Shown: one piece after another, positions 45,736-59,700 of the stretch
How the letters are laid out: each line of letters starts with the position of its first letter
Position numbering within the stretch: the first letter of the stretch is position 1
Origin: Conoideocrella luteorostrata
Lineage: Eukaryota; Ascomycota; Sordariomycetes; Hypocreales; Clavicipitaceae
Direction of reading: 5' to 3'
Assembly (NCBI GenBank): GCA_032433595.1
Contig: JASWJB010000030.1
Location: forward strand, 62,001-126,000
DNA: 64,000 nucleotides
Translations under genes and position numbers: made by a program
Notes under the pieces: generated by a model
What the model saw: only the letters and a program-made list of their open reading frames with translations
What the model was told of the DNA's origin: nothing
The model's database searches: none

Positions 45736-48700
45736 TCGGCGCGCCGAAGCTTTGAATTTAATGAGGCATTGCGTCCAATTAAGCGAAGCTACGCTAGGCA
45801 CTAGTCAATTATCTTCTGTTGTGACTCTAGCTAGTTGGGAAGCTTGACCTGGGTCTGATATTGAACCGGCTTCAAAATTGCTCGTCGCATTAATCGATCT
45901 AGGAGGAGTGGTATCAAAATGTACTTACTAATAGATTAAAATTAAACGTGTACATTCAAACAAAAGTGCCAAAAATACTGTTTTAACATAGGCCCCGACG
46001 TAGTATTGCCATGGTTTCTTCGAAGGGTCACTCGCTAATTGATCGAACAACTTCCAGATCTCCGTATGTGATGGGCATAGCACAGGCCCTCGCAAGATCC
46101 AGATGCGAGACTCGGGTTTTCGCGGCTGGTCAAAGTTGAACTCGTCCCATTTAATGTCGCAGAGATTCTCCGGTCTGATCTTTTCCGGTCAAGTAGACCA
46201 TATGGGATATTTGAGGATATCATCCAGTTCTACTTCCATTTGCTCAATTCGCAATGTTTGTGCAGTCTCAAAGCTGTTTGGCGGTGATTATCTGGGTCGC
46301 CCCAAGCAGCGCAGCGCAGATTATCCGTGACTGCGGGCGATTGAGGTGACAAGTTGGTTGAGTCTGACGTTGCTGATGAACCAGATGGTTGGCGTTTTGG
46401 GCTAAAGCTGTGGAATGCGATATACCACGGGTTGCTGCTGTAGGCATGCTCCCGAGGACCGCAACTGAGTCTTTGTGATTTTTTTTCATTCTTGATTGAG
46501 CTGCTCGTGTTGCTGGGCTGTGGGCTATGTGTCTTATAATGAAAAATACGCTTTCACTTATAAATAGTTTCGTCGGTACTGCTTGGCAAACGAACTGAAT
46601 CCGCCGGCTTTCAGTGACTTGAGGCAACAGCTTTCACAGCATTCTAAAACATCAACATTGTGCAACATCGTATTTCGCAGTATTTCACCAGTGGCCAAGG
46701 TGAAGTCCATATTCGCTGCTCTCCTCATCTGTTTTTTGCCGGCACCGCTTTGACAGCACCTATCGGCATGGATGCCATGTCTATGATGAGTGACCGCCAG
46801 ATGAAAGCCATCTACATCCTGCTGGCAAGGCTAACTCTGGCAGTAAGGATGGGCTCTACTGGCGATTTATATACCACATGGTTGAGCTGCGACTGGTTGT
46901 TGTTCGAGGCTAAGATAGTTTCGCAGTCTCTTGTCCATACTAGCTAGTTGGTTGAGGGAGATGCACACTCTAAAACTAGAATATACGAGCTAACACGCCC
47001 AATTTGATTCATGCTCTTGTTGCTAAATATGAGTAAATCTGCCAATTGATTTGTGTTGATTACAATGAAGGCAGCAGTAGACAGCCTCGTCGGCCGTAAA
47101 AGCTCTTATGATTACTCAATGTCGCCTTCAGCAAAGTTACATGCACATTCGCACACTACCTGTGCTCCGAATGCTAAGTGTACGCTGTCATCTTCATACA
47201 TAAGAACAATTCCCCTGGCTTATTACGTGCTTAAAAGACTGTTAAGTGTATTTTAAGCAGTTGACTCTAGTTAAGAACATGGTAATGCCACGGCGATTTA
47301 TTAACTGTGCCCCTTTTATCTAGAGTAAAACAAGTGCATTATCCCGGAAGTCCTAGTTGCGTAGGTAATTATATATATTACATGAGGCTGCTTATGGTAG
47401 TGTTATCTCAAGCAACCCTTACCCCTTTCTAAATATGCGGCTAGGTTCACAAACTTATAATGTTGGACGAAACCACGCTAAGCCTATTCATGTCTGCTTG
47501 AGTGTTGAAATTCTGTTACAGGCATCGCAGTAAGACCACCAATAAATGTCACTTGTGATTGTTGTAAGCCTTGATCCCTATTATCCTTCTAGTCTCACTG
47601 GAGATGACCCCCTCTAGCTATATAAGAATATTTAAGTTGGCCATCTAAGATAAATGCAATAAATAAATAAGTTAAAGTAGCTAGGGTGATTAGTCAGTGT
47701 ATTATTTGAAACCTGCAAAATGCAGCAATTATAGAAATTCCGCAAATTTTCGCAATGCGAGTGGCTGCAACTCTGTCACAGGATATATAAAATGTATTAT
47801 TCACACTACCAGTGTGGAGTTCCGCCTTTTGCTGAATTCTGTAAAAGAAGCACACGGAATATTAAGATAGTAAAAAATTATTACCAAGACTAGTGTCTCC
47901 TTTCTTCATACACACTCTGGAATCAAAGGAGCTAGGCGACGCCATGGTCGTCTATTATTATTATGCCTACTGTCATCCATCAGCTTGATTATCATTGTCG
48001 TCTATAGCCTTATTTATCTTGTAGTCAAGTCGGTATCTTACAATGCTTTTATTTCTGGCCGGCAATAAGGAAGCGTTATCGCACAACAACAAGCCACGTA
48101 ATTGTTTCTGGGATTTGTATCTCGCGGTAATCACGTGCCCTTTTCAAAATCGCATTCGAAAGGAGAGCCGTCACGCCACGTATGAGTTACTCCGAAGTCC
48201 GAAGCCATGGATTACCCTACTACTGCATAAGAGAGCCGGAGTTGTCGAGAACTTCCGCACAGCATGTCCGCGGACCAATCATTGGAGACGACTTTAATAC
48301 TAACGTCTAGATTAGGGGTAGCAGGGGCGATGGCGCGCCACCATTTACTCAGTGTCGCAGGATTAATTAACTTGTGCAGCCCGCAACAATTGCAATCCTT
48401 CTGTCCGTCTTCCTCATGAGGAAAAGTGCTTACTCCCTTCCACTCCTGCGATCTTATCTCCCTCCTCCCCCCTTATCCTTCCGTCGCGGAGCGCTTCACA
48501 GTTTGTTTGGGATACATTTTCTACTCAGCACTATGACAGCGCACGCTATCGTGATGTACGACTAGCTACCAGCCTGCTAATCGAAGATCAGCTTCACCCG
48601 GGCTAGCGATTGCGGGCGGCTTGCCCCGGCGTTACTTTAGTTCAGCATCGACGCAACGAATGGGATTGGCAGCTGTGACAGACGTCACGAACCATGTCTC

Positions 48701-50440
48701 AGCACTCAACCAAAAAAGTCCACCATGGCAGCAATGTTCTCTACTGTCGTGTCGGGCCATAGCCCTAACCTTTATGGATCGGCATCAAATTGTCGCACTA
48801 GCTTCCGCCCAAGAAAGCTGCCTTGCACTTCACAGGCCGTGGACGCGAGCTGCTGGGCGGGTGGATGTTGTGCGCGAAAAATGACCCGACCTTGACGGAA
48901 AAAATTAATAATAAATCATCCATCACCAGAACCGGGCATTCGTAATGCACACGGTCTTCATATCTGGAGAGACTCGTTCATCCCAGAGCCTGGCCACTAA
49001 CTAATCTAAGCTCGCCAAAGCCCAGCAGTGGCGACGAGACAAGGAGACTGGTGAACGTGGCTGCTGGAGGCGGGGGTTCAACCAGCTCTGCGTGTCGCAA
49101 TACGTGGATGCGATTACACCAGCTTTGCCCCCCTGGCCGCGGTTAATCGCAGTGGCGAATGCCACCTTGGCTCATGTTCTGATTACGCTCTGGGTGCGGA
49201 GTAGTCCGTACGGGATTAGATTATAACGTCCTAGGCTGATCTGAGCAAGATTGGGGTCAGCCGAGGACACTTCCTTCGCATAGCACGTGGGGTAGCTAGG
49301 CTCGAGCCTTGACGATTCAATTTTGTTTTCAATACCCAAAAAAAAAGACGGCGAAGAGTACGGTACGGGAGTGCAAGTATGCGTGCCACGCGTACTGCCG
49401 GCCGGGCAAGATATACTCTAGAAAATAGGCGTTCTGCAGGGATCAAGTCCCACAATCAGCACGCTTCCGTTTCTTATTCCCCGAACACTTGTCCACGCGT
49501 ACTGGTAGTCAGGCATTTTTGATGTGCCTGCAACCCCTGCTGCTTTAGGTTTGGCTGCAGACCTGTCAACATGCAATCACGGCAATGCGGCACGTACCTA
49601 CAGTGAATAATTCAGGTGAGGAGGATGCAATGCGTGGCATTTGCGGTGTCAGCACCTCGGCGAGTGCACATGGAGCCTGGCGTTTCTTCCCTAGCGCGCC
49701 GGCTGCTGGTATCGGAGCAGATAACAAAGGCGGGAAAGATAACTATCATGCTCGTCGGAAGGATTAGTTAATTGGTCCGCGGGTAGAACATCATCCTGTA
49801 TTAGCTGTAATGATTAGGAAGCTCCATGCGACGTGGCATTGGCGACCTCGTCACTCTTTATCATGACTCTGCACAGCTGGTTGGTTTTTCGTCGTGCCCA
49901 ACCTGCAGCGTTATCGTCAGCTGCTAATTGGCTAAGTGGGGGAGGTAAGGGGAAGAGTGTCATCGTTGAGCCTTGAAAAGGTATCGAATTGCGAGAGCTG
50001 ATGGACTGAGCTTATTCAACCTTCTTCGCCGGCTCTCCCCCACGTTAACGAACCGAGTCACACAGACTCTCTGCGTTGCTTGTGCCCACCGACTCCGTAA
50101 TGAATCTGGGATTGTGGCTACTATGATGCACGGACGTTGACTTACACAGCATGGGAGGCCCGCACAATCTCGAAGGGTCAGTTCATCTCGTGCCAGGGAA
50201 GGATGCATAAGCAGTCGCTTTTGTGGGACGTCCATGCAGATACGTTTATTGCGATGGATGTGCGCCTCAGCACCCCTTCGTTGTTGTACTAGTAATTCAT
50301 GTCCGTGTCAGCACGACAGGCCGCCCTCCCGCCCCAAAGCCCAAAGACAAAAGGACGAAACGGCCGGAAACGCCAGAAAATACAAAACAGGATTCGCTTG
50401 CCTCGATTCTGCCTGTCTAGCTCTAACGTCTGATCTATGT
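45736..50440. other. Long gene-poor region
   Basis: About 4.7 kb without a recognisable gene. It contains a dispersed-repeat copy at about 47783-47870 and a GGAGTAGTCCGTACGG fragment near 49197. Several open frames of 60-120 codons exist on both strands but none has codon structure or motifs I can support. Confidence 0.45.
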
Positions 50441-52728
50441 CTATGCAGCCCACTCGGGCCTCGCTGTCTCTGCTATTGACGATGTAGTTTGCAAAATGTC
50501 CGCCTCTAGTTTAAACAAAACATCTCTTGCCAGATTATTGATCTCGCTTAAGCGCCGCAGCGCCTCCAGTAGGCTTTCAACGTGGTCCTGTCTTTCTTCG
50601 TCTGAGCTGGCGAAGTGCGGTATGGCAGTCTTTAGAAAGCTAGCGACCAGTGACATCACATTCGGGACGAAAGGGTGCATCTGGAGGCACTTTCGCATTA
50701 GCAAATATGTAAACAAATTATTCTGATGGCCAGTCGACCGTAGATCAATTGCTCTGCCGGGTTGTTACCTTGAAAAAAGCGATTCGAGGCGCCGTCTTGA
50801 TGAGAAGGACTATCTCGGCAGCAGCATCGTATGCGAGCTGTTTGTAGTTCATTGCCATCAGGTGGCCATCGAACGTCAGCCATGGATTTGCTTCAGCTGT
50901 GTCGCTCAGCGACACGGATGCGCTGTACGCCAGAATCCGATTGAACCATAGTGTCGGATTGCATTTCGGTGAAGCAGAGTCTCGGGTGGCAGCCGCAATT
51001 GCATTCTGCGCATAGAGTCGTCGCCTCGTCGCCGCCGCCGCGGTCGCGGCAAGCCACTCGTGGCGCGCCCAGAAGTCTTGCGCCTCGGATTCCGATCCCG
51101 AGAGGGGCATGGATTGAGCAAGGCGCCGGTGCGCCACACAGCGTCCAAAGAGATTTGCCAGAAGGACGCATTCAGCAAAGGCCGGCAGAGAGCTGCAGTT
51201 CCCACTGCTGCCCATGGTCTCGGGGAGATAGCCCATACGGCTGGGCTCGTCGCAGCCATTCTGGAAATCCGCTTCGTCCATGGGAAGGCGCGTGCGAATC
51301 TAAAAAAGATAAGTAACTCAACTAGTAGCGGGAAATACGGAGCCAATGAGCTGCTGCACGGCTGTCGGGGGAAAAGCGACGTACTATCTCTTCGTGCAGC
51401 ATAAATGGTTGGTTGTTGAGCATGCTAGATAGCCGATCAAGCACAAATGCGGTCCAAAGCGTCCGCCTCTTCTCTTCAAGCTCGATCCAGGCCTCGTCCG
51501 ATGCTGACAGGCCCGCCGGGAGGCCATCGGAGGAGTCGGAGGAAGATGGCGCCGAATGCTTACTGCTTGCCGCATCGCTATCATGCAGGTCTATGTCGAA
51601 TAGGCGGGACAGCTGGAGCAGTCGGAAAGCCCTTTCAGCTGTCAGGATGGCCTGGTGCTCCGTCTTACGCATGAACTCGTAGTGAGCCAGCAGCAGCCAG
51701 GCCTGGATGCGCTCGTGCTCGATCTGTTCCCGTCGACCGCTGATCCTGGTTATCCAGGGCATGCCGGCGTCGTTGTGCACATCCTGCGACTCCAGCATGC
51801 GGCGGGCTGTGGCGTACAGGACATCGCTGAAGGTGCCGTAATGTGCTGACATGGCTGCCGCAAGAGTCCGCATTGCCAAACGCAAACAAGCCTTGGCTGG
51901 CGAGGGGTTCTCGTCGCCCGCCCATGCAAGATAACGTCGCTTGTGTATCATGGGAGTGATGTAGTGCACCCTCTCAAAGTAAAGCAAGTCCCTGTGAGAA
52001 ACCATTAGCCCTCGTGCCGTCGTCCCGTTGACCCTTGGAATGCAGGCCGTCACTATACAATTCAACCCCTACAAGGTCAGGTATATCGAACTCCCCGTCA
52101 CACGGAGCGGGAAGCAGTTGTGGGGTGGTGGATTTCGACGGCGAGGGTGGCGTGATTGGGGCTACCTGTATGCTGTTCGATGTGAATGTGCCGGGGGAAC
52201 ATAGACCACCCGCGCCGTGCCAATTCTCGTACATGTTGGAGATCGTGGTTAGGTCTGGGGATCCCGCCATCTTGTCGCTCGATGGGAAATCCAGCATTCG
52301 TAAAGGGTCGACGCCAATCTCCATGTCCGTGTTCGCGTACATCCCCATGTCGTCTGAGGCTTCTGCCTCTGGTGTCAATTCGTTCGATCCCGCCTGGGAA
52401 GCATCGGATTCGAATGTTTTGCTCTGGGTAACCAGTCGCTGCTCCAAGACCGCTATGCACGACGAGTCAGTATATATGGCTGGCGGGCGTGCATGAAGAA
52501 TGTCAAACAACGTTTTGCCCGGTCAAACTCACCCACTCTCGATCGCAGGTCTTTCAGTTGCCCCTTTTTGGGGCCTCTCTGTGATCTTTTGTCAACAACC
52601 ACGCAGTTCCGGCCCGCCTCGGCGCATACTCCGCATTGAGGACGGACGCGGTCACATCTTCCTTTCCTTCTGCGGCATTCCTCGCAAGCCAGGCCGGGCT
52701 GCTGCCTTGTGCCGGCTGTATTTCCCAT
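50441..52728 (-). CDS. Zn2Cys6 transcription factor of the PKS cluster
   Basis: Five exons fit in phase: 52728-52533, 52452-52059, 51991-51385, 51299-50769, 50722-50441, giving 669 residues. The DNA-binding motif is [18 protein letters not shown] followed by [10 protein letters not shown], i.e. C-x2-C-x6-C-x6-C-x2-C-x6-C at residues about 15-42. A basic linker ([15 protein letters not shown]) and a Ser/Pro-rich region come next. The middle-homology (fungal_trans) region starts near [20 protein letters not shown] and includes [16 protein letters not shown]. It is on the same strand as the NR-PKS and about 1 kb past its end, the usual position of a pathway regulator. Zn2Cys6 factors bind CGG/CCG half-sites as dimers in the nucleus. 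The role as activator of this cluster is inferred. Confidence 0.88.
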
Positions 52729-53714
52729 AATGTCGTTGCCGTATAACCAAGAACGGACACCGTGACTGACAAAGCTATGCAGCCTGGTGATCGGCCTTTG
52801 GGGCGTTCCAGTAACACTTGAGTAGATGTTAATGCAGAGTATATACTGTGAAGAGAAAGTGACATATATAGTACTCAGCTGAAGAGTAACGCACGTCTTC
52901 TCAGCTTTCACAGGGATCTATACGGGCGTGTTACTAATGGCCCACGGTGTATGCATGCATTCGCACTAAGTCTCCTAAGATACCCGCATTCGGTGGTATA
53001 TATTACCCTCTTCCCATCGCTTCCTTCGCGACCGACTCCACACTGGGCTACATTGCGGTCGGCCGGCCATGTGCTCGACCCTTTCGGCGTGCATTGTGCG
53101 TCGAAATGCCAGCCGTTCCGACATTTCAGACCGTTGCGAGCTTATGCGCCCTACTTGTTAGGCCAGCGTGGTCATCATCTCGACTTATTTGGGGTGTATA
53201 TGCTCCTGGGGTTGCACTGCTTCTGCATGCCAAGCCGTTTATATGCGAGTGTGTTAGTCTGCATCCCGCCGTTCCATAAATTATATTATACTCGGCTAAG
53301 TATGGAGTTTGCACAACTGTAAACATGAGAATGTAACATTCTCGAGATGCAATGCAACCCTCCGCGCTAAGTGAGCATTTCGATGAGCCATCAACGTAAC
53401 ATCGATCTTGATATTTAAATCGGGTTTGCACATAATTAATCCTCCTACGGGGCTACATCCTGGCGTGCTAAAGAGTCAGATTGGCGATGATTGTCGCACG
53501 GCTCGAAATTGAACTATCGATCAGAAAACAACCCCAATCAGGTAGCAGTTGCCAGCACCAAATATGGGTACTTTGGGAGGTAAATACACGTCGCCTGGTT
53601 TAATTAACAAAATGGATGGTGTTAAAAAAAAGGATGAAAAAAGTAATACTAAATAGGACGATGAACTGTAAACTGTGAACTATATGATACGTAATAAAAA
53701 GACATAATGACTAC
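52729..53714. other. Intergenic region: regulator promoter and PKS 3' side
   Basis: No gene seen in 986 bp. The part next to 52728 must contain the regulator's promoter; the PKS terminator would lie near 53700. Neither has a motif I would assert. Confidence 0.4.
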
Positions 53715-56700
53715 CTAGCGTAGGAACCCGGTGGTTTTCCAAACTTGGAAATACTTCTTCACTACATCATCGCTCACAGGACGGACATTTCTCAGTGTCT
53801 CAGAATGCTCTCTAGCATTATCCGTAGCCATGGTCACTCCTCCACACGACATGTGCTGAAATTTGTGCTCGAAAAAGTCCATCGCTTTAGCTGCGGGATT
53901 GTCCCAGGGGTTCTCTCCAGGAAATATTTGCACCCTTCTAAGCCATTCTGTGAGCGGTATGACCGCTTTCTCAGGTATACCGAGCGCCTCAGCCAGCACG
54001 GTTATCATGTCCTTCCAGTCTCTTCGGATTGGATTATCCACATGATAGACCGCATGACAATCTAGCCCATCATGCAGGAGCAGGTCCGACAGCGATGCAG
54101 CAGCCTCTTCTAGAGGAAGCCAAGAAAGCACTCCTTCGATGTCAGGGAATGCCCTTACTGTCTGAGCCGATTTGAAGAGGAAGCCAAGAACTTCCATATG
54201 ATTCCAGTATCCAGTCTTCATAGATCCAGACAACTGACCCAGTCTCACTGTCATGGCGCGGAAATGTTCTGGGTGGCGGCCCAAGGTTTCAAGTAATATG
54301 CGCTCACATATTACCTTCGCGCCTCCGTAGCCATTAGGAAGTGCACTGTCAATATCTAAGTGCTCCTCGGGCACCTGAGTCTCGCCGCGATGAACTGATG
54401 GGTACTTTCCCACGGCGGAGAGGGACGAAATAAATTGAAACGTGAACTTGAATTTACCTCCGTTTTGCTTCCGTCGAGCCGAGATGTCGGCTGCAAGATC
54501 CACTAGGTTGCGCATTGTTGCGAACTGCGGCTCATTCTGCTTCAGGGACCGCAGGCCATTTACCGGAAATGCATTGTGAATGATGTGGGTGACATTGCTG
54601 AGGAGCTCCTTGTACTGGATATCATCGAGGCCAAGTTTCGGCTTCGAAGAGTCGGCTTCTATAACTTTCAATTTAGCCAGCATTGAGTGCGGCAGATCAA
54701 TGCCCTTGGATTCGAGCGATTGAATCTGACGCCGCAATGGACTGTATTCAGCTGCAGTCTCGGAATCTCGAGCCTTGGCGCCGGCGTTGGGTGCACCATG
54801 TCTATTAAAGCAGTATATGGTGTCAACTGATGGTAGGCTGGCTAGGTGTGATGCAAGGTGGCCACCTAAGCTGCCAGTTGCTCCCGTGATGAGTATACAA
54901 GTGACAGGGCGAGGGCCAGGGCTACCAGGGGTTTGCTCAGAGTACTCGGGGATTGAAAATCCTTGTGCTGTAGCCTCTACGTAGTGGTTAGCTGCTGATT
55001 TGCGAGATTGCATTTCGTCTTTGGATAAATCGTGGTCATCCGTTGCGGTAGCAGACGAATGATAAAGATCATCTCCACCACCAGCAGCCAAGGCGATCAA
55101 GACTCTTTGCACGCGGGCTTCGGGCAGCTTGCCCTCAGTCCAGTCAACCTGTTTGTAGCCTGCCCCTAGCAGCTCTGTCTCCCATCGCTTTTCGTCCACA
55201 ATTGCGTGTTTTCGGCCATCGTCGAATAGCCACCAACCTTCCAACGTTCCCCAGACAACATCAACCCAGTGCAGGGTGCCCATCATTTCAAGCATCATCA
55301 GGAAGCCATCGGGACGTAAAAACTTGTGGATGTTCTTTGTCGAGATATTCAGCGAATGGGTAGCATGGACAGCATTGCTGGCGATAACAATGTGTTGTGT
55401 GCCAAATAGCTGCGGGTCGGACGGCGGCTGTTCAATATCATGCACAGCGAACTTCATGAAAGGGTACTGCTTGAACTTCCTTCGGGCTTGGGCCACCAGA
55501 GATGGCGAAAGGTCAGTGAATGTATACTCAACTGGTATTCCGAGCTTTGCCAGGACAGGGGCCAGGACCTTCGTCGTTCCGCCGGTTCCGGCTCCCATCT
55601 CCAAAATTTTGAGCGTGGTGCGGCTTTGTGATGCAAGTCTAAGCTTTGTCGCCAGTCTCGTAAGGAAATCGGCCATTTGTTCAAAACATAACTTGTTAAA
55701 AGGTAGTTCGCCATAAAACTGTGCAACGAGCTCACGGTTCTTAGCGTCTCCGAATATGAGCTGAGGGCCATCCGCTTTGCCGGACAAAACGTCGGCCATT
55801 CTGGAGCCAACATTATATGTCAGCTGATGCGAAGAACTGTTGTCCAGGTGGTGACGCATGAGATCCTCCAGAATGGCATCGGCGCTCTGTGACGGGAGCG
55901 GGATAGCTGTGCGGGTGATGACGCCATCATCAATATCAATGATTCTTGTCTCTTCTAGCATCTTGTACAAATACTCATGGAATCTCTGGTGCCGCGCGAC
56001 GAAAGGCACAGGTTGCAGCACGTGTCCAGCCTCAGCACTCTCCAGGTCACAGCCCAGTTGCTTGAAAGCTGCCGAGGTAAGAACCAAGCACAACCTCGTC
56101 TGCTTCTGAGAGACGCCATTAAGATACCCGGAACATCCGTGGCTCTTCAGAAAATAGTCAGTGCGTGCCTTGGATTCACGGAATGCTTCGAGAACCACGG
56201 ACGGTGGCAAGTCAACAGATTTGTCATCATGGATGTGCAATCTTGGGAGGTCTGCTTCTTCTGTCATGGAATTTGGAGTCGATGCTCCGTCGCTCGACGA
56301 AGGACTGCTGTCCAACGAGCTATCGGAAATTTCGAGCGGAGCATCTCCATCCTGCAGACCAAGCGTGGATTGAAGAAAGCTAAGAATGCTGGGCACATCA
56401 ACCATACTGACAAGCTCAGATTGCTCCAGAGTGCAACTGAACGTCGTTTCAACTTCGCGAGCCATCTCCATTCCCATGAGAGAGTCTATTCCGATATCCG
56501 CGAGCGAGTCGGTCTCTTTGATCTCTGACGGCTCCAAGCCAGAGATATCTGCCAAGACTGGCAGAAGCTTCACCCAAATATCAGCCTTGGCGTTCTTTTT
56601 AGGGCTGGTATTTCGGCCTATGGGTTCCAACACTTGTTTATTAGTCTTTATATCTGACACAGGATTCACTGTCACCATGGAACCTGGTGTGGTACCAGTA

Positions 56701-59700
56701 AAAGTAGGTGTGAAAGTATCCGGGCTTATGCGGGGATCCAACGCGGAGGTAGCCGTCGAACGTATCTTCAAACTGCTAAAAATATGCTCCCTATTAGGCT
56801 TATTAGTCGCGCTTGAATCCTGCCTGCAATTTTGCGAGGTTGTAATGGAGACTTAATGGGACTTGATGCGACACGCATGGACTACTAACCTTGGCACTGG
56901 AGAGTACTGAACTCCTATTATAACTTCTTCTAGCAAGCCTGACTCTGAGTCGAAAACGAAAATGTCCGATATGAATGAACTATCCGACTTGATGTGTTTG
57001 TGTTGAGCTAATACTTGCCACTCCTTTTGGCGACCACGGGCACCCAAAGTTCCTTGTGGTAATTCCGGTGACCTCATCCACTGTTCAATGCCAGTGACGA
57101 GGTAAATGGTGTCATCAATGGAACAGTGGTTTTGCGACATGCAATTGACCCATATGCCGGCAACCTGGGTGAAAGCATCACACAGGGCAAAGTCAAGCCA
57201 ACTGTCATCAGAGCGCTTTCCAAGAACTCTGCCAGCAGACTCACGGCCACGGCCAACCAATTTTCGCACGTGTCGAAATTTCTGTCCAAATTTTACAATG
57301 TCAGAGAAGACCTTGTAGATATTCTGCCCTTGGATAACATCGTCGGCGTCTTCACTGCTTTCCAATGCTCGTAGACATCTTTCATGGGTCACCAGTCGCT
57401 CAAATCTGGCAAATTCATGGGAATATCGAGTGTTGACGGGCTGGAAGAACAGTTGCCCACTCATATGCACAGTCTCTTCGTTTTTCTCGCCCCTGCTAAT
57501 ATATTTGAAGATCCAACCATTGATTTCCGATTGGATATTCTCAAAATGCAGGCTGATAGCCTCTTCATCTTGAAGAATTGGACGGTAATCGGCAATGTTG
57601 TAAATCCCGAGACTAAATTTTACGGTGTCCTTTAGCTCAGGACGAATACTCTGGATGGCCTGGATGGCAAGGTCGATCTTGAACGTGGCGGGGGGGCAGG
57701 CTGTCTTATTCGCGATGATGTGCTCGGAGGCAACTTGGACATATTGATCGACTTTAGTATTGATGCGAAACCTGCATTTTGTCTTGGAATCGTCCAGATA
57801 GCCTAAGAAGTCGATCAAGCCTGCGGGCGGAGCATCCATTTGCATCCCTTGCCTATCCGACAACGACATTGCGCCAGCTGTCTCCTTCGGTGGTGGTTTG
57901 AATTCAAGCCAATGCCGATGCTTCTCAAATTGATAGGGAGGCAAAATCATGGGGGCGTATTGATAGGTCTGTTTCCTAGAGTGTGGCCAAAACGAAACCC
58001 TCAAACCAGCTCTCCATAGGCTCATGGTTGCTTCGGTAAGTTGGTTCAAGCCCTGACTAGTACCAGTAATATTTACCGGTTGGAAGCTGGATGCTTTAGG
58101 CATACCAAGAGCTCTACTTGCCATTGTGGTTATGGTAGAATTGGATCCCGCTTCAAGCCAAACTGCTTCGGGATATTGCTTCCCTAATCTTTGAACAGCG
58201 TGGTTGAAGTATACTGGTTGCCTCATGTGATCAGCCACATACGAGGTTAAAACACAGTCAAGTGTTTGTTCCTTGGTAGCTCTTTCAAGGGTATATTCGG
58301 GTTTCTTGAATATCAGCTCTCGATCGAGAGCCTCCAACTCCCCCTTTAAGGGCTCCACAAGAGTTGAATGGAAGGCGTTGGTCACGTCAAGCCGCTTGTG
58401 CTTCAATGTTGTTCCCTGAGTCGAGATTGTTTGTTGAACGAGATCGATGGCATTTGCTGATCCAGCAAGGGTAAAGCTTCTTGGACCATTAAAACAGGCA
58501 ATTGACGCTCGGCCTACGCCGCCACTCTTTTCGAGGAGCGCGTTGGAAACGTCAAGCAAGCTTTCCACGTCGCCAAGGTCGGCCTCTACCGCAATCATAG
58601 CACCCTTTTCGGCACCCCAGGAGTCTCTAATAACTTTGGATCGGCCGTAAACCATTTTTAGTGCATTCTCTAAGTCCAAAGCACCTGAAACACAGAGCGC
58701 CGTCAGCTCTCCGAATGAATGGCCCACCAAGGCCGCTGGTTCAACACCACAGTCAATCCAGCTCATCGCACAAGAGTACTGCATGGCAAAAAGAAGGGGC
58801 TGCAGCACTGATGCGTCATCTATGGGATCGCGTTGGAAAATTGCAGGATAGATGCTCCCGGAACCAATCAATTTGCAGACACTGTCGCATTGGTTCAAGT
58901 GATGACGCAGAACCGTCGTATTGTCAAAAACTTGACGATCGAGCCCAATGAACTTTGCAACTTGTCCTCCAAAGCATAATATTACAGGGCGAGGCACTGG
59001 AGGGGCGAACGTTTCCAGCGAGCGTAAGCTTTGTTGAAGATTGTCCAAGGAGTCGGAACTGAAAACCAGTGCACGTCCAAGAGACCAGTTCGATTGTCGG
59101 TTCAGATTGAACGCTAGGCTCTCCATCCCAAAAGTCTCATCGGTTGTTCTTTTGGCCGCCACAAACTGATCTAGCCTTTTGGCATATGCGCTTATGCTCC
59201 TTTCGTCGAGACCAGATATGTAAAACGGATATTTCGAAGCAGGAGGCGGTGTCGACTCATTGACGTCGCCAGCCTCCTTCTCTTGGACCGCACAGAGTCT
59301 TGGGGCTTGCTTAATGACCATGGAAGCATTAGATCCTGCAGCTCCGTAATTGTTGATCAAAGCAATTTTAGTTGGATCCGTCCAAACGACAGAGTTCCTT
59401 GTAATCTCCATGTTATCGGATGGCGAGGCCTTTATAGCAGGGTTAATCGAGTTGAAGCTGGCCTGTGGTGGAATGCGACCGGCTTGCATCATGAGCAGGA
59501 TTTTGATCAGCGCTATCACGCCAGAAGCTCCCTCGGTATGTCCTATCAGTCCCTTTACGGAGCCTATCTGCAGAGGCTTGTCTCCCTGGCGGGTTGAGCC
59601 TCCAAATACTTGGCGAATACTATCGTACTCAGCCGGATCTCCCACCGGGGTACCTGTACCATGAGCCTCAACGACCGAAACATTCTTTATGTCCAATCCA

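Noticed and set aside
46268..46627. Open frame of 119 codons on the minus strand
   Set aside because: No recognisable motif, lies in a repeat-rich gene-poor region, and no splice or neighbour evidence supports it.
50906..51346. Overlapping frames on both strands in this interval
   Set aside because: GC-rich shadows of exon 4 of the Zn2Cys6 regulator.
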